Origin: Paratinospora sagittata
Taxonomy: Eukaryota > Streptophyta > Magnoliopsida > Ranunculales > Menispermaceae
Length of the DNA: 64,000 nt
Direction of reading: 5' to 3'
Assembly (NCBI GenBank): GCA_035771175.1
Contig: CM069611.1
Location: 14,352,366-14,416,365 of the forward strand
The translations under genes and the position numbers were made by a program. The notes beneath the pieces are model-generated. The model saw only the letters and a program-made list of their open reading frames with translations. It searched no databases and was not told where the DNA came from. Position 1 is the first letter of the stretch. Each line of letters starts with the position of its first letter. Shown here in pieces: positions 1-11,400 of the stretch.

Positions 1-1496
1 ACAACAACTCCCGGTTGCAACGTATTCAGGCTCTGTTGTGGATAATGCCACTGAATTATGTTTCTTGCTAAACCAAGAAATGAGTGAATCGCCCATGAAG
101 TGACAAAATCCTAAGGTACTTTTTCGATCTGTTAAACTTCCTGCATAGTTGAAATTAACAAAGTTCTTGAGATTGAAAGAAATTCCTTTAGCGTACCAGA
201 TACCCATATCTAGTGTGCCACTTATGTATCGAAATATTTGTTTAACACACTTTAGATGAGACTCTTTAGGATCAGATTGGAATCTAGCACATAGACAAAC
301 GCCAAACATAATATCAGGTCTGCTTGTCGTTAGATATAACAAACTTCCTATGATTCCTTGATATAGCTTAGGCTCGACTGGTTTGCTTTTTTCATCCTTA
401 TCCACTTTGATTAATGAATTGCAAGGAGTTTCAATAGTTTTCAAATTCTTGAATTTGAACTTTTTAATTATGTCGCTTGCATACTTCGATTTGTTTAAGA
501 ATGTTCCATTTTTCATTTGCTTAATTTGCAAACCAAGGAAGTAGTTTAATTCTCCCATAATGCTCATTTCAAACTCACTTGTCATGATAGAGGAGAACTC
601 ATCACACAAGGTCTTGTTTGATGCACTAAAGATAATGTCGTCAACATAGATTTGCACTAGAAGCATATCGTTATCTTTGCATTCAATGAATAAAGTTGGA
701 TCAAGGGTTCCTTTCTTGAAGTTATTATCCAAGAGGAATGTGCTAAGGCTATCATACCACGCTCTAGGAGCCTATTTTGAACCATATAAAGCTTTTCTAA
801 GTCTATAAACATGATCAGGTTTGAAACTTTTCTCAAAACCAGGTGGTTGCTTCACATAAACCTCTTCTTTTATAAATCCATTCAAGAAAGCACTTTTGAC
901 AACCATTTGATATAGCATGAATCCATTATGGCAAGCCTAAGCAAGTAAAAATCTGATTTCTTCTAATCTTGCTACTAGAGCAAAAGCTTCTTCATAGTCA
1001 ATTGCTTCTTCTTGATTGTAGCTTTGTGCTACCAATCTTTTTTTTTTTTCTGATTGTGATTCCTTTCTCATTTTTCTTGGTTCCTAAACACCCATTTGGT
1101 TCCAATGACACTTTGGTGTTTCAGTTTAGGTACAAGATCCCATACTTTGTTTCTAGTAAATTGTCCCAACTCTTCTTGCATAGCAAAACTCAAACTTTCC
1201 TTAGCTAATGCTTCTTCTATCTTAGTAGTCTCAATTTGGGATACAAAAGCTACATGCCCTTGATCTCTCAGTTAAGCTCTAGTGGCTACACCTAGGTTTG
1301 GATCACCTATGATCTGACCTTGAGGGTGGCCGAAAAGCTACCTAGTGTTCTTGGGTGGTTCAACAAATGGTTCAACTTGGGGCTCACTAGACTCCTGATC
1401 AACAAGTTTGTTTGTTATGATTTCATCATCATCATCATCTATTCTAACCTGTTCTATTTTCTTTTCTAGAGCAATTCTAGGCTCAGATTCATCGAA
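1..1496 (-). pseudogene. Ty1/copia reverse transcriptase-RNase H (partial, broken)
   Basis: This is the 3' part of a copia polyprotein, read leftward. The reverse transcriptase (RT) copies element RNA into DNA and RNase H removes the RNA strand. The catalytic YVDD motif is at 637-648. An in-frame TAG at 772-774 precedes it, after which about 257 codons are open to the window edge, covering the RT palm and thumb and the start of RNase H. Upstream (775-1496) the RT N-terminus is recognisable but has several stops and a 12-base T run at 1038-1049 that probably carries a frameshift. The 3' LTR lies outside the window. The element is dead as read, although the open half is well preserved. Confidence 0.88.
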
Positions 1497-2322
1497 TTAA
1501 ACATGTATTGATTCTTTTATAGTTTTTGTAGATTTATTGAATACTCTATAAGCTCTACTGTGAGATGCATACCCTAAAGATATACTAATATCAAACTTAA
1601 GGTCAAATTTATCAAGATTGTCTTTATCGTTCAAGATAGAACATTTGCATCCAAAGACTTTTAAGTGATCGATTTTAGGAGTTCTACCCTTCCAAAGTTC
1701 ATATGGAGTTTTGTTCAACTCTCCTAACCATCACTCTATTCATGACATAGCAAGCAGTATTTATAGCTTCAGCCCAAAAGAATTTTGCTACGTCATATTC
1801 ACATGACATTGTTCTGAACATTTCTTGAAGGGATCTATTTTTTCTTTCAACAACTCCATTATGTTGAGGAGTTCTGGGGGCTAAAAGGTGATGAGTGTAT
1901 CCTTGCTTGTTGCAAAAGTCTTCAAGACTTTTGTTTACAAGCTCCCGACCCCGATCACTTCTAATAACAATGATCTTGTATCCCTTTTCATTTTCAACAC
2001 AAGAGCAAAATTTTACAAATATATTATATGCATCACTCTTATGTGCAAGAAAGTAAACCCATGTATAACAAGTAAAATCATCAACAATTACAAGACAATA
2101 AGATTTTCCACCTAAGCTTTGTGTTCGAGTTGGTCCAAACAACTCCATATGAACAAGTTCAAAAGCTCTTGTGATTTTGTAAGAAGATTTTGTATGTTTG
2201 CTCAATTGGCATGACTCACATACTATATCTTTCAAGTATATTCCTTTAAGGAGGCTTCTAGCTAGGTTAAGTTTTGCCAACTTTGAAATATTTTCCATCC
2301 CTACATGAGCTAGTCTCCTATG
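1497..2322 (-). pseudogene. Ty1/copia integrase (frameshifted)
   Basis: Integrase inserts the DNA copy into the host genome. The frame 2298-1699 carries the end of the HHCC zinc region (CxxC in VCESCQLSK), then the catalytic core: Asp in VDDF, Asp in RSDRG and Glu in VVERKNRS. All three acidic residues are present. The frame then shifts at about 1700-1718, and the C-terminal part (the 'PYELW' region) continues in another frame to 1497. An in-frame stop near 2322 separates it from the upstream GAG-pre-integrase segment. Order and orientation match the RT to its left, so both belong to one copia pol. Confidence 0.88.
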
Positions 2323-2790
2323 CTAAAGCCAAACATCATTTTGTTCAAAAGCACTTAAATATGCAACATTTTGATCATACAATTCATGCAAATTTGTAGT
2401 ATAAACATTTTTAGATCTATATGCAATGAATGCAACATTTCCAGTATCACGCTTGATAAAGCAGCGGTTTGCTTCAAACAAAATGACAAATCCCTTGTCA
2501 CACAATTGACTTATGCTCAAGAGTTGTTTTAAGTCATTGATATAAAGAACATCAGATATAGAAAGAGAGTCATTAACAACAATGTCGACGCCGACAATTT
2601 TTCCTTTGCTATTGTCGCTGAATGTTATGACACCTCCATTTTTTAGGACCATGCTCATACCATGCTCAAGAAATTTGATTTGTCACAAGTCATGTGCCTA
2701 GAGAATCTGCTATCCAAGTACCATAAATCATTCTTTGAAGTATCTTACACCACATAAAACACTTTTGATTTTGACACCCAAGTGGCCTTG
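2323..2790 (-). pseudogene. Ty1/copia protease end and GAG-pre-integrase region
   Basis: The open frame 2658-2323 (about 111 residues) has the features of the stretch between copia protease and integrase: a beta-rich block around VDIVVNDSLSISDVLYI, then the 'LLSISQLCDKG' signature typical of GAG-pre-integrase. Weak protease-like coding ('MTCDKS' region) continues in broken frames to about 2790. It lies directly upstream of the integrase and shares its strand. No intact protease active site can be read. Confidence 0.75.
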
Positions 2791-2999
2791 GGTCATACAA
2801 GGTTAGCCTCATTTAAAATATATTTTTCTACCCATGCAAAGTGGTTTTTCCTTTTTGTTCTAAGCGTGCACCTTCCTATGGTATGGCCTTGCCTATTGCA
2901 ATAGTTGCAAGTAGGTTTCTTGGTCAATGAATAGTTATATGATTTTTTCTTTGACCCTTCTGTATATACTAGCCCAGCATTGTCAAAAGCACACCTTTG
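2791..2999 (-). pseudogene. Copia gag C-terminus with CCHC zinc knuckle (truncated)
   Basis: The minus-strand frame carries the zinc knuckle CNYCNRQGHTIGRC (CX2CX4HX4C), the nucleic-acid binding motif of gag nucleocapsid. The motif ends shortly before protease-like coding, as expected for copia gag-pol. The gag stops abruptly at position 3000, where an LTR of another element begins; the open frame runs on into that LTR only by chance. The rest of gag and the 5' LTR of this element are not found in the window. Confidence 0.8.
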
Positions 3000-4704
3000 T
3001 GTTATCTCAAGGAACCCCAAAATAAGAATGTTTTGATGATTCCAAACTACTTGTGTTTGTGTATCTAATGATCTTGTTAAGCGTTTCAGAACTATCAAGA
3101 ACCAAGATTAAAGAGTAGAGCTTACAAGTCCATTGAATGAAAATGATCAAAGCTTCATATTTTCAGTACTTAGAATGTAAATCTATCGATCAAATTACTC
3201 TCAGCAAGATCTACTTAATTGCATGTTTTGATCGATATGTTTGAAAGGTTTTTCAAATGATTTAAATTCTTGATCTATTTTAAATGTTTGATTTGATAAA
3301 ATCTTTAACTAATTTGACTAAGTTCTGAAAAACAAATATCGCTTTTAAAAATCAGTCTTTAAATGTTCGATCAGGATGCTAATGTCTCAGTAGCGCCCTC
3401 CTACACTTGTATGTCAGTACGCTAATGAAACATTAGGACACTGATGAAGTTCCCTTATATTTCTAAGCATTTTTCAAAGTGTGTCAAGACGCTTACCTTC
3501 CAGTAGCGCCCTCACAACTTAAGTAGTTTTTAATGTTAAGTAAGTCAGGACGCTTACATTCTTGTAGCGCTCCCAGTTCTTATTTGAGCAAGACGCTTAT
3601 GGTCCATGAGCGCCCTCAAAGGAACAAAATGACAAAGTTGACATTATGCATCAGGACGCTAATCCAACACTGTCATAAAGTTGTGTTTGTGCACTTTTTT
3701 CAATTTGCTTTTTCAGAACTTTTAATGCACGTAAACCTTTTCAGATTTGTCAGAGATTTCTTCTGATGCACGAATCACGATTCCTGAAACCTTCGTTATT
3801 CATGCAATTTGAAAGAACCATAATGTTCCTAAAGATCGTCTTCCATCTTCTTAAAAGATTCTAGTTGTTGTGAGTAAATGTTCTTTTTGAAATTCAAATT
3901 CAAATGACCAACATTTTCATCTTTACTAAGTCTATAAATACCAGCACTTAAAAAATCCACAACACACCGAAAATTCATCAAGCAAATACTTTTGAAAGTT
4001 AGTCGAATTTTCAATTTGATTTCAAAGCTTAAACTGCTTTAGTTTTTCGAATTGTCATCTTTGAAAACTCTGTTTATTTAAAAGGTTTTCATACTGAGCT
4101 TAATCTCTATCTTTCTTCGAAAATCTATTTAGAGGTTACTGAACTATTTTTCACTGAAATTTTTAGCCCTGTTTTAATCATATATCATTCTTGTTGAAAG
4201 AGGAATGTGATAGATAGTTTATAGGATACAATTGTACTTCATTTCATATCTTGCATATTGTATCGAGTTGTAACAATAGTTATATAAATTTTTGAGTACC
4301 CAACTTCATTTTTCGAACAAGTGGTTGTTCTCATGCTTGTAAATTGAGAGAGGTTTAGGTTAGTCTCACACCCAGAAGTTGAGATAGGTAGTTATCTAGC
4401 ATGTAAGTCGAGAGGTTTAGATTGGTGTCAAGCCCGCAAGTTGAGCATTGTAACGGTTGTTCTCACACCCGAAAGTTGAGAAAAGGTGTAACAGTTTGGT
4501 TCTCACCACTAAGAGAATCCCTTAGTGAGAGGTTTCAAATCATAACTGAGGAGGTTAGGTAATGGATGTAAGCAAGTAGCTGAACCACTCTAAATCGATT
4601 GTGTAAATTGATTTACTTTTTCGCACTTACTTTGTTGCCATTGCATTAATTTTAATTGTCTAAGTGTCCAATTCACCCCCCTCTTGGACATACCTGGGCC
4701 AACA
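3000..4704 (+). repeat. 5' LTR of Sirevirus-like copia element H
   Basis: This 1.7-kb LTR starts TGTTATCTCAAGG and ends GGGCCAACA, directly before a primer-binding site. A TATA box (TATAAATA) lies at 3933-3940. Upstream of it, U3 holds an array of short hairpin motifs. The 5' end matches a fragment at 30769-30909. It interrupts the copia gag at 2999, so it was inserted after that element. The repeated 'gttgag' phrases at 4320-4500 form a degenerate repeat close to the LTR end. Confidence 0.85.
3365..3682 (+). repeat. U3 hairpin array, copy 1 (LTR H)
   Basis: Six imperfect inverted-repeat units lie upstream of the TATA box. Each has a left arm close to AGGACGCTTA and a right arm close to TAGCGCCCTC around 4-10 variable bases, for example at about 3485, 3545 and 3588. 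The same arms occur in LTRs at 15470, 33810, 44570, 49720 and 60040. Confidence 0.85.
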
Positions 4705-4706
4705 AT

Positions 4707-4718
4707 TTGTATCAGAGC
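4707..4718 (+). other. Primer-binding site of element H (initiator Met tRNA)
   Basis: TTGTATCAGAGC lies two bases after the LTR end and is complementary to the 3' end of plant initiator-Met tRNA, with one mismatch from the usual TGGTATCAGAGC. It fixes the LTR boundary and the orientation of element H. Confidence 0.85.
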
Positions 4719-4760
4719 GGAGTTGCTCATTAAAGAAATCTAACAATTTCTTTAATATCA

Positions 4761-5859
4761 ATGGCAATGTTTAGAAGTTCTATCATGGAAGTAGGTCAAT
4801 CCCTAGACAGACCACCCGTATTCAATAGAGACTGTTTTGAAGATTGGATGAATAGGATGAACTCCTTCCTTCGATCTAAAGACATCAGTCTATGGGAAAT
4901 GGTTGTAAATGGTTACACCATGCCCAACAAGCCTATTAAGGTATGGACAGACAAGGAGGGACTCAATGATAAATACAACTTTCAAGTTGTCGATGCGTTG
5001 TATTGTTGTTTACTCGAGGAAGAATTATAAAGGGTAGTTCATCTTGAAAGTGCTAAAGAGATTTTGGGAAACTCTCAAATCAATTCATGGTGAAAAGATA
5101 ATGAATCAAGAAGAAAATCTTAAGGGGTATGAAAGATTTTTTGATGACTTTGAAGTATCTGAGAATGAATCTCTAGATACAGCTTGTTGTAGGTACCAAT
5201 CCATCCTTGATGGAATGAAAGAACATAATCAAAAGATACCTATACGAATAGCCTTAGTGTGTTTCTGCAATAAGCTTCCAAAGAAATGGAATGATGAACT
5301 AATCACCATTGTTGAAACACTTGATCCATGGGAAATGACTCAGAAAGAGTCATGTGATTTATTGAAATCAATGGAAGCAAAAGAAGAAACTAGAAATCAG
5401 GTTAATGCCTTAGAGGAATCACTCACAAACTTCAGATTTTTAGAGTCTGAGTTAGTTCATGATGGCATATAATGATTTCTACGATTATGTCATGACTTTG
5501 AAAGGTTTGGGAAACTAATCTCCCACTCTACTTTTGTACAACACTTTCTTAATGGTTTTCCTGAAAAATTGAAATACAATGTAAAATTTCTAAAAGAGTT
5601 TTCAAATCGATTTGAAATCAGTTTTCAAGAAATTGATTATATTTTGAGTGGATTAGAAACAACATATGAGAGAGAGAACATGCTTGCAAATGTGCCAAGC
5701 AGAAACAAAAGTGAGATTACTGATGAGGAAGATCCAAGGATGATAAGTCAACAATCTTTAACAAGCACAACGAGAACACTTGTAGAAAATGAAAGATCCT
5801 TTGATGAAATGCCAATAAGGAAGTCAACATGGAGAATGAACATCATGAATTATTGATTA
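4761..5859 (+). pseudogene. Copia gag (UBN2-type) of element H, three broken frames
   Basis: This codes the structural gag protein of a Sirevirus-like copia element. Segment 1 (4761-5030) starts with ATG 43 bases after the PBS and has the N-terminal gag pattern (NRDCFEDW, LWEMVVNGY). A stop and frameshift follow, then segment 2 (5044-5472) with the core signature KRFWETLKSIHG and LPKKW. Segment 3 (about 5473-5856) carries a second, similar block with FPEK and a 'YILSGLE' end. A gypsy LTR cuts it at 5860. A second copy of the same gag is at 37209-37933. No zinc knuckle is reached. Confidence 0.82.
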
Positions 5860-7945
5860 TGTCAGGACCCACTAACTTTGATGTCATAACCGGCACAAAA
5901 CCCCGGGTATATCCTCCCTCGATACACTCGACATCCCGTCAGCCTTCTTATAACAAACCATAACCCCCAAACTTATATCAAGACATATGGACATAATCAA
6001 ATCATTAATGTAAAAACATACACAAATGACAACAATAAATTTCTATTTTTCTAAGTCCACAATGTCAAATATACAAAATAATACTTGACCCTGTTTACAA
6101 CTCATCTAAGTTTTAAGTATAAGTATTAGGTGTTACATAGTACAATTTATCAAAATAAATGCAGAAAAGTACTAACACCTACGTCACAAAATGTCAGGAA
6201 ATGCCTCGCAACTAAGCCTTTCCCTTCCCCTTCCTATCCCAACCTAAAAGGATAAGGGTGAGGGGTGAGCTACAACAAGCTCAGTGAATGTTTTCTACAA
6301 GTGGCAACATATATATGCATTTAAGTAAAACAATTCAAGATCATTAAAGTAGTTTAAATATCATGGATATAATCAAGGTTACATACATGCTCAATATAAT
6401 GCATCATGTCATATCAAGAGACTCACGAGATTCCCCGAAGAAAATCAGAGCTAAGAGACTCAACCCAATTGCAACCCTATTAGACTATGCTCAAATACAT
6501 TTCATGGAGCATTTAAGTCATGCATACTATGTTAGATAAGCATTTAAAATCAATCTATACTATAATGCCAAATATAGAAGACAACAAGTAAGGAAACACT
6601 CACTCTTGATTGGCTAGACCTAGCCAATCCAATCCGATCAATAAAGCATTAGGATGACCACAGTCACCTCAAGCACTTCAAATCCCCAATTGGCCTACTT
6701 GGGTTACTCAAATCAATTCAAATCCCTACATGAAACATGGTTTATACACATTACTGAAAATTAGTCCATAAGTGTGGTACATAACCATGTTTAAACCCAA
6801 TTTCTTAGCCAATTAAGTTCCTAAAATGATTATACCCATGAGTCAATTTCCATATTACCCAATTCAATCATTTAATACCCATTTAAACTATATATAACCC
6901 AAATTGAATGCAATAGGTTGACCCCCCTTGATCCAAACACTATAATATATGACATTCAATTATATTAAGGGTCAATTTGACTCACTATCAAGTCAATTTC
7001 ATCAATTGACTAATTCCAAGTCAAAATCCCCAATTTGGAAAAAATCTCCAAATTACATGGAAATCTCCAAATCACATGGAAATTGCCAAATTACATGGTC
7101 TAGGCCAAAATTACTCCACAATAGGGTTTCCATTAATCAAATTCAATAAATTAGAGGGTCATACCACCACATTTACCCATGCATTCCATACAAATCACAT
7201 GCAATTTGAAATAGGAAACCCTAGGTCAAAATCTTAGTTTAGGTCAAATCAATGAAACCCCACCAATTTCTTGGTAGAAAATTGGGGGTTTTACCATTTA
7301 TAGACTCCCAACAAACTCTAGATTAACATATCTCAAGTCCAAGACCTAAGTCTAACATTGGTTTTCCACCACCCTCCTTAAATTTCAAGATTTATGGGTG
7401 AAAACACTTATTAGGTGTTGATTGAGGTTAGGGAAGGTCATTAGCGTAAAAAACAAGCATGAAATGGCCTAAACAAGTAAACCCTAGGTCAAGGACCTTT
7501 AAAATCCAGGATTCATAAAAACCCTAAGTCGAAAATCAGTTTGCACGCATGAAGGAAAGTGATAGAAGGAAGAAAAATGAGAAAAAATAGGGGAAATTTG
7601 ATTACCTTGGGTGATTTTTTTGGCAAAAATCACCAAAAAACCCTAAATTCTCTCCCTTTTCTCTTTTCCCCTTCTTTTTCTCCTCTTCAAGCTTATTAAA
7701 CTCTTTTCTAAGTGAAAATGACCAAGTGAGCTAAAAAAAACGACTTGGTTGCTTTTATAGAATAATTTTGGGCCCACATGAAAAAAACATACTTAAATTA
7801 AAGGAACAGTTTTCCTGCTGCAATTACTTGTACTTGGATAATTAATTTCTTGCAAACGACTCACCAATTTAACATCTTAACTGTTCAAAAGTTTTATGAT
7901 TCAGTTACCAACATTCTGGTAACATTTCAGCTCAATCCAACGATT
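5860..7945 (-). repeat. 3' LTR of gypsy element A (truncated)
   Basis: In window orientation it begins TGTCAGGACC, the counterpart of TGTCACGACC at 12710, which is the inverted 3' end of the LTR. It aligns with the 12710-15285 LTR but has two differences: it lacks about 245 bases after 6419 that its partner keeps, and it lacks the terminal 300-450 bases of U3 and the PPT, joining integrase coding directly at about 7945. It carries about 115 bases near 6763-6940 that the partner has lost. No coding sequence is seen in it. Confidence 0.85.
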
Positions 7946-9190
7946 TGCACTTCATTATCGTGGAATTGTCATTCGACTCGCACAAGCAGGATCTCTTTAT
8001 TCCTTAGTTTCTAAACCCGATAAGCCACAATCTGAATAGGCAACTCCGCATAAGTCGTATCCTTCCCAATTTGCAAATGACTCACATCAAGCACATGAGC
8101 TGGATAGGAATAAGACCCCTTTGATGGATCCTCATTAAACTTCCTCAGCATCAATACATGGAACATAACATGAACACTCTCGAGCTGAGAAAGTAGAGCC
8201 AACCTGTACGCTACCTGTCTAATCGTCTCAACAATTTGGAATGGCCCAATGAACCTAGGGGCAAGTCTCCTTCTGACACCGAACCTCCTCTGACCCTTCT
8301 GTGGCGATACCTTAAGCAAAACTAGGTCTCCCGTGGGAAACTCTAATCGCTTATGTCGGTTATCGTAATAACTCTTTTGCCTGTCCTAAGCTGACTTCAG
8401 TTTCTGCCGAATCAACTTGACTTTCTCAGTCTGCTCAACAACTGCTTCAGGGCCCCATAACTGCGTATCTCCTACCTCGTACCAACAAGTTGGTGATCTA
8501 TAGGGTCTTCCATACAAAGCCTCATACGGTGTCATACCAATGCTCACCTGATAACTGTTGTTGTAAGCAAACTCACAAAAGGGCAAATACTCACCTCAAC
8601 CACCATTGAAGTCTAAAATGCAATACCTGAGCATATCCTCCAACATCTGAATCACTCTTTTGAACTGACCATCCGTCTGAGGGTGAAATGCTGTACTGAG
8701 TCAGAAACGGGTCCCAAATCGAGTCTGCCAAGCCTGCCAAAACCTCGATGTAAACTGTGGATCTCGATCCGACACGATAGACAAGGGCACTCCATGCAAT
8801 CTCATGATCTCTCTCACATATAATGAGCTCAGTTTATCCACAGAGTTTTTGGCGGTCATAGGAAAGAAGTGTGCACTCTTGGTCAATCTATCGACCACAA
8901 CCCAAATGACATTAAATCTTCCCTGAGACCTCGGTGATCCCATGATGAAATCCATCGTGATGTGCACCCATTTCCACTCAGGTATGGGAATGGCTGCATC
9001 TGACCTCCCGACTTCCAGTGCTCAGCCTTAACTTTCTGGCACACCTCACATCTCTGCACGTACTCAGCAATACTCTTCTTCATCCCATGCCACCACACAG
9101 ACCTCTTCATGTCATGATACATCTTGGTAGCCCCTAGATAAACAGTATATTGAGACCAATGAGCCTCTCGAAGTATCTCATCACACAACT
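7946..9190 (-). pseudogene. Ty3/gypsy integrase with chromodomain-like tail, element A
   Basis: Read leftward: the zinc region ends '[11 protein letters not shown]' near 9030; the core (8967-8701) has HITMDFIM with the first catalytic Asp and VSDRDPQF with the second. The core continues in broken frames (8586-8386) with 'FAYNNSYQ'. The C-terminal frame 8319-8011 has RRFGVRRRLAPRFIGPF, then 'LRNKE..LVRV', the start of a degenerate chromodomain of Tekay/Del type. At 8659-8661 the codon expected to encode the third catalytic Glu (QSER context) encodes Lys. Several stops and frameshifts make it inactive. Confidence 0.85.
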
Positions 9191-10880
9191 CAGCATCATA
9201 TGGGATCCACAGTCTCCCTTTATACCGCAAGACATCATCTGACCCTTTTTGCCAATCGGCTCGGTCAGCACTGTCTGCAAATCTACAGTACATGTCATAA
9301 TCTAAACAATGCTCATGCAGATTTCTAACTCTCTGAATATGGGCATCGGCAAGCTGCACGTGCATCTGACCACATATCTCAACACGTGGCGCGCCCGAGA
9401 GTATACTCATCATCGTCACTCTCTCAAGTAACTGCCACTGCCTGGCCATCTGAAAAACAACCACCTGAGTTTTTGCTCGCCTATGGCTCAAAACGTCAAC
9501 CACAACATTGGCTTTACCAGGATGATACTCCGAAGAGAAATCATAATCCTTAAGTAACTTGAGCCATCTCCTCTGCCACATATTCAGCTCTTTTTGATAA
9601 ACGAGATACCTCAAACTCTTATGATCAGAAAATAAGGTAAACCTCTCACCATACAGGTAGTGCCTCCATAGCTTCAATGCGAACACAATAGCTGCCAGCT
9701 CCCAATCATGCACAGGGTAGTTGTGTTCATGCACCTTAAGCTGTCTAGATGCATACGCAACCACTCAACCTTCCTGCCTCAGCACACATCCCAGACCTAA
9801 GAATGATGCATCCGTGTAAATCACCAACTCTTTCCCAAGCACTAGAAGAATCAACACAGGAGCTGTAGTCAACCTCTGTTTCAACTCACTAAAAGCTTTC
9901 TCATGGGCATTCGACCATGTGCAGGTCACGTTCTTCTGAGTCAGCCTAGTCAATGGTGCAGCTATGGTGGAAAAGTCTTTCACAAAATTCTTGTAATAGC
10001 CAGTCAAACCCAGAAAGCTATGAATCTATGTCACTGTGGTAGGTCTCGACCAACCAATGATCGCCTCAACCTTATCAGAATCAACTGAGATGCCCTCTGC
10101 ACTAACCACATGACCTAAGAATTTCTCTTCGGGCATCAAGAAGTTACACTGAGCAGCTTGGCATACAGCTTATGCTCCAACAATGTCTGCAACGTAACTC
10201 TGAGATGACGCTCATGATCCTCTCTAGTCTTAGAATAGACTAGGATATCATCGATGAAGACTATAATCAATTGGTCAAGGTACGGTCTAAATTCTCTCTG
10301 CATCAGATCCATGAACATAGCTGGTGCATTAGTCAACCCGAAGGGCATCACCAAGAACTCATAATGTCCATACCTCGTCTGGAAAGTAGTCTTTAGAACA
10401 TCCTCATCTCTAATCCTCAACTGATGGTACCCAGACCTCAAGTTAATCTTCAAAAGGAACTTGGCCCCAATCAGTTAGTCAAACAGATCATCGATATGTG
10501 GAAGAGGATACTTGTTCTTCATAGTCACCTTATTCAGCTGACAGTAGTCTATACACAATCGAAGACTCTCGTCATTCTTCTTGACGAACAACACAGGTGC
10601 TCCCCAAGGTAACATACTAGGGGAAATAAATTCCTTGCCCATCAGCTCATCAAGCTGGGCTTTGAGTTCATTCAACACTATCGGTGTCATACGATACGGT
10701 GGAATGGAAATGGGTTTTGTCCCGGGCATTAGCTCAATGATAAAGTCTATCTCTCGCTTAGGCGGTAAGCCAGGTAACTCATCAGGAAAAACCTCTGTGT
10801 ACTTGCAGACTACAAGAATGTCTGCTAACTGAACGCCCTGTCTCACATCATCCACTGGCCTCAAACTAGCCATCATAGCA
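9191..10880 (-). pseudogene. Ty3/gypsy reverse transcriptase-RNase H, element A
   Basis: Three main open blocks lie in order. 10876-10475 is the RT N-terminus ([29 protein letters not shown]). 10453-10136 is the palm with the catalytic FIDD motif ([12 protein letters not shown]). 10007-9765 and 9764-9191 carry the RT connection and RNase H ([32 protein letters not shown]). The breaks are single stops or small shifts, so the enzyme is nearly complete but not translatable in one frame. It sits between protease and integrase, the gypsy order. Confidence 0.88.
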
Positions 10881-11400
10881 ACCTTATCATCAGTGGCTAA
10901 TCTACCTTGGGTAGGTGGTCTCGATGCAGTCCTGCCTCAAAAAAGAAAGACTGGTTGTCTAGGTATCTGGAAGACAACCCTCTTACCGAAGCAATCGATG
11001 TGAGCGTGATACGCTACCAGCCAATCCATACCCAAAATGTCATTGAACTCAAGGAACTCTAAGACTCTAAGGTCAACATACATCTCGTGGTCCTCGAATC
11101 TCACAATGCATCCCACACATACCATGTTAGGGTAAATCTTCTCACCAATCGCCGTACTCAAAATCAAAGGCGTACTAGTGCTAACAGGAGATAGTCTCAA
11201 ACTATCTACCACACTACCAGAAATAAAGAACAAAGTAGAACATACATCAATTAAGACATACATCAAAGAATCACAAATGTTGATAGTACCTTCGATCAAT
11301 TGCTTGTTGGCCTCTAGATCTGCCTGTGTGACTGCTCGGGCCTGCTCCCTAATAGCAACTGGCATTGAACTGAACTGTGTAGCAGACATCCTCAGTGGAT
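10881..11400 (-). pseudogene. Ty3/gypsy aspartic protease, element A
   Basis: The frame 11389-10937 is a retropepsin-like domain that would cleave the gag-pol polyprotein. The active-site segment reads VLIDVCST where D(S/T/A)G is expected: the Asp is kept but the next two residues are changed. The downstream 'GMDWLVAYHAHIDC' block is characteristic of plant chromovirus protease ends. It lies between the gag zinc region and RT. Confidence 0.82.

Noticed and set aside
969..1208. 79-codon plus-strand frame with a hydrophobic Phe-rich stretch
   Set aside because: It is antisense to copia RT coding, and the Phe run comes from the poly-T tract at 1038-1049.
4707..4718. tRNA-like sequence at primer-binding sites (also 12691, 25657 and 48178)
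   Set aside because: Only the complement of the tRNA 3' end is present; there is no cloverleaf. They are primer-binding sites.
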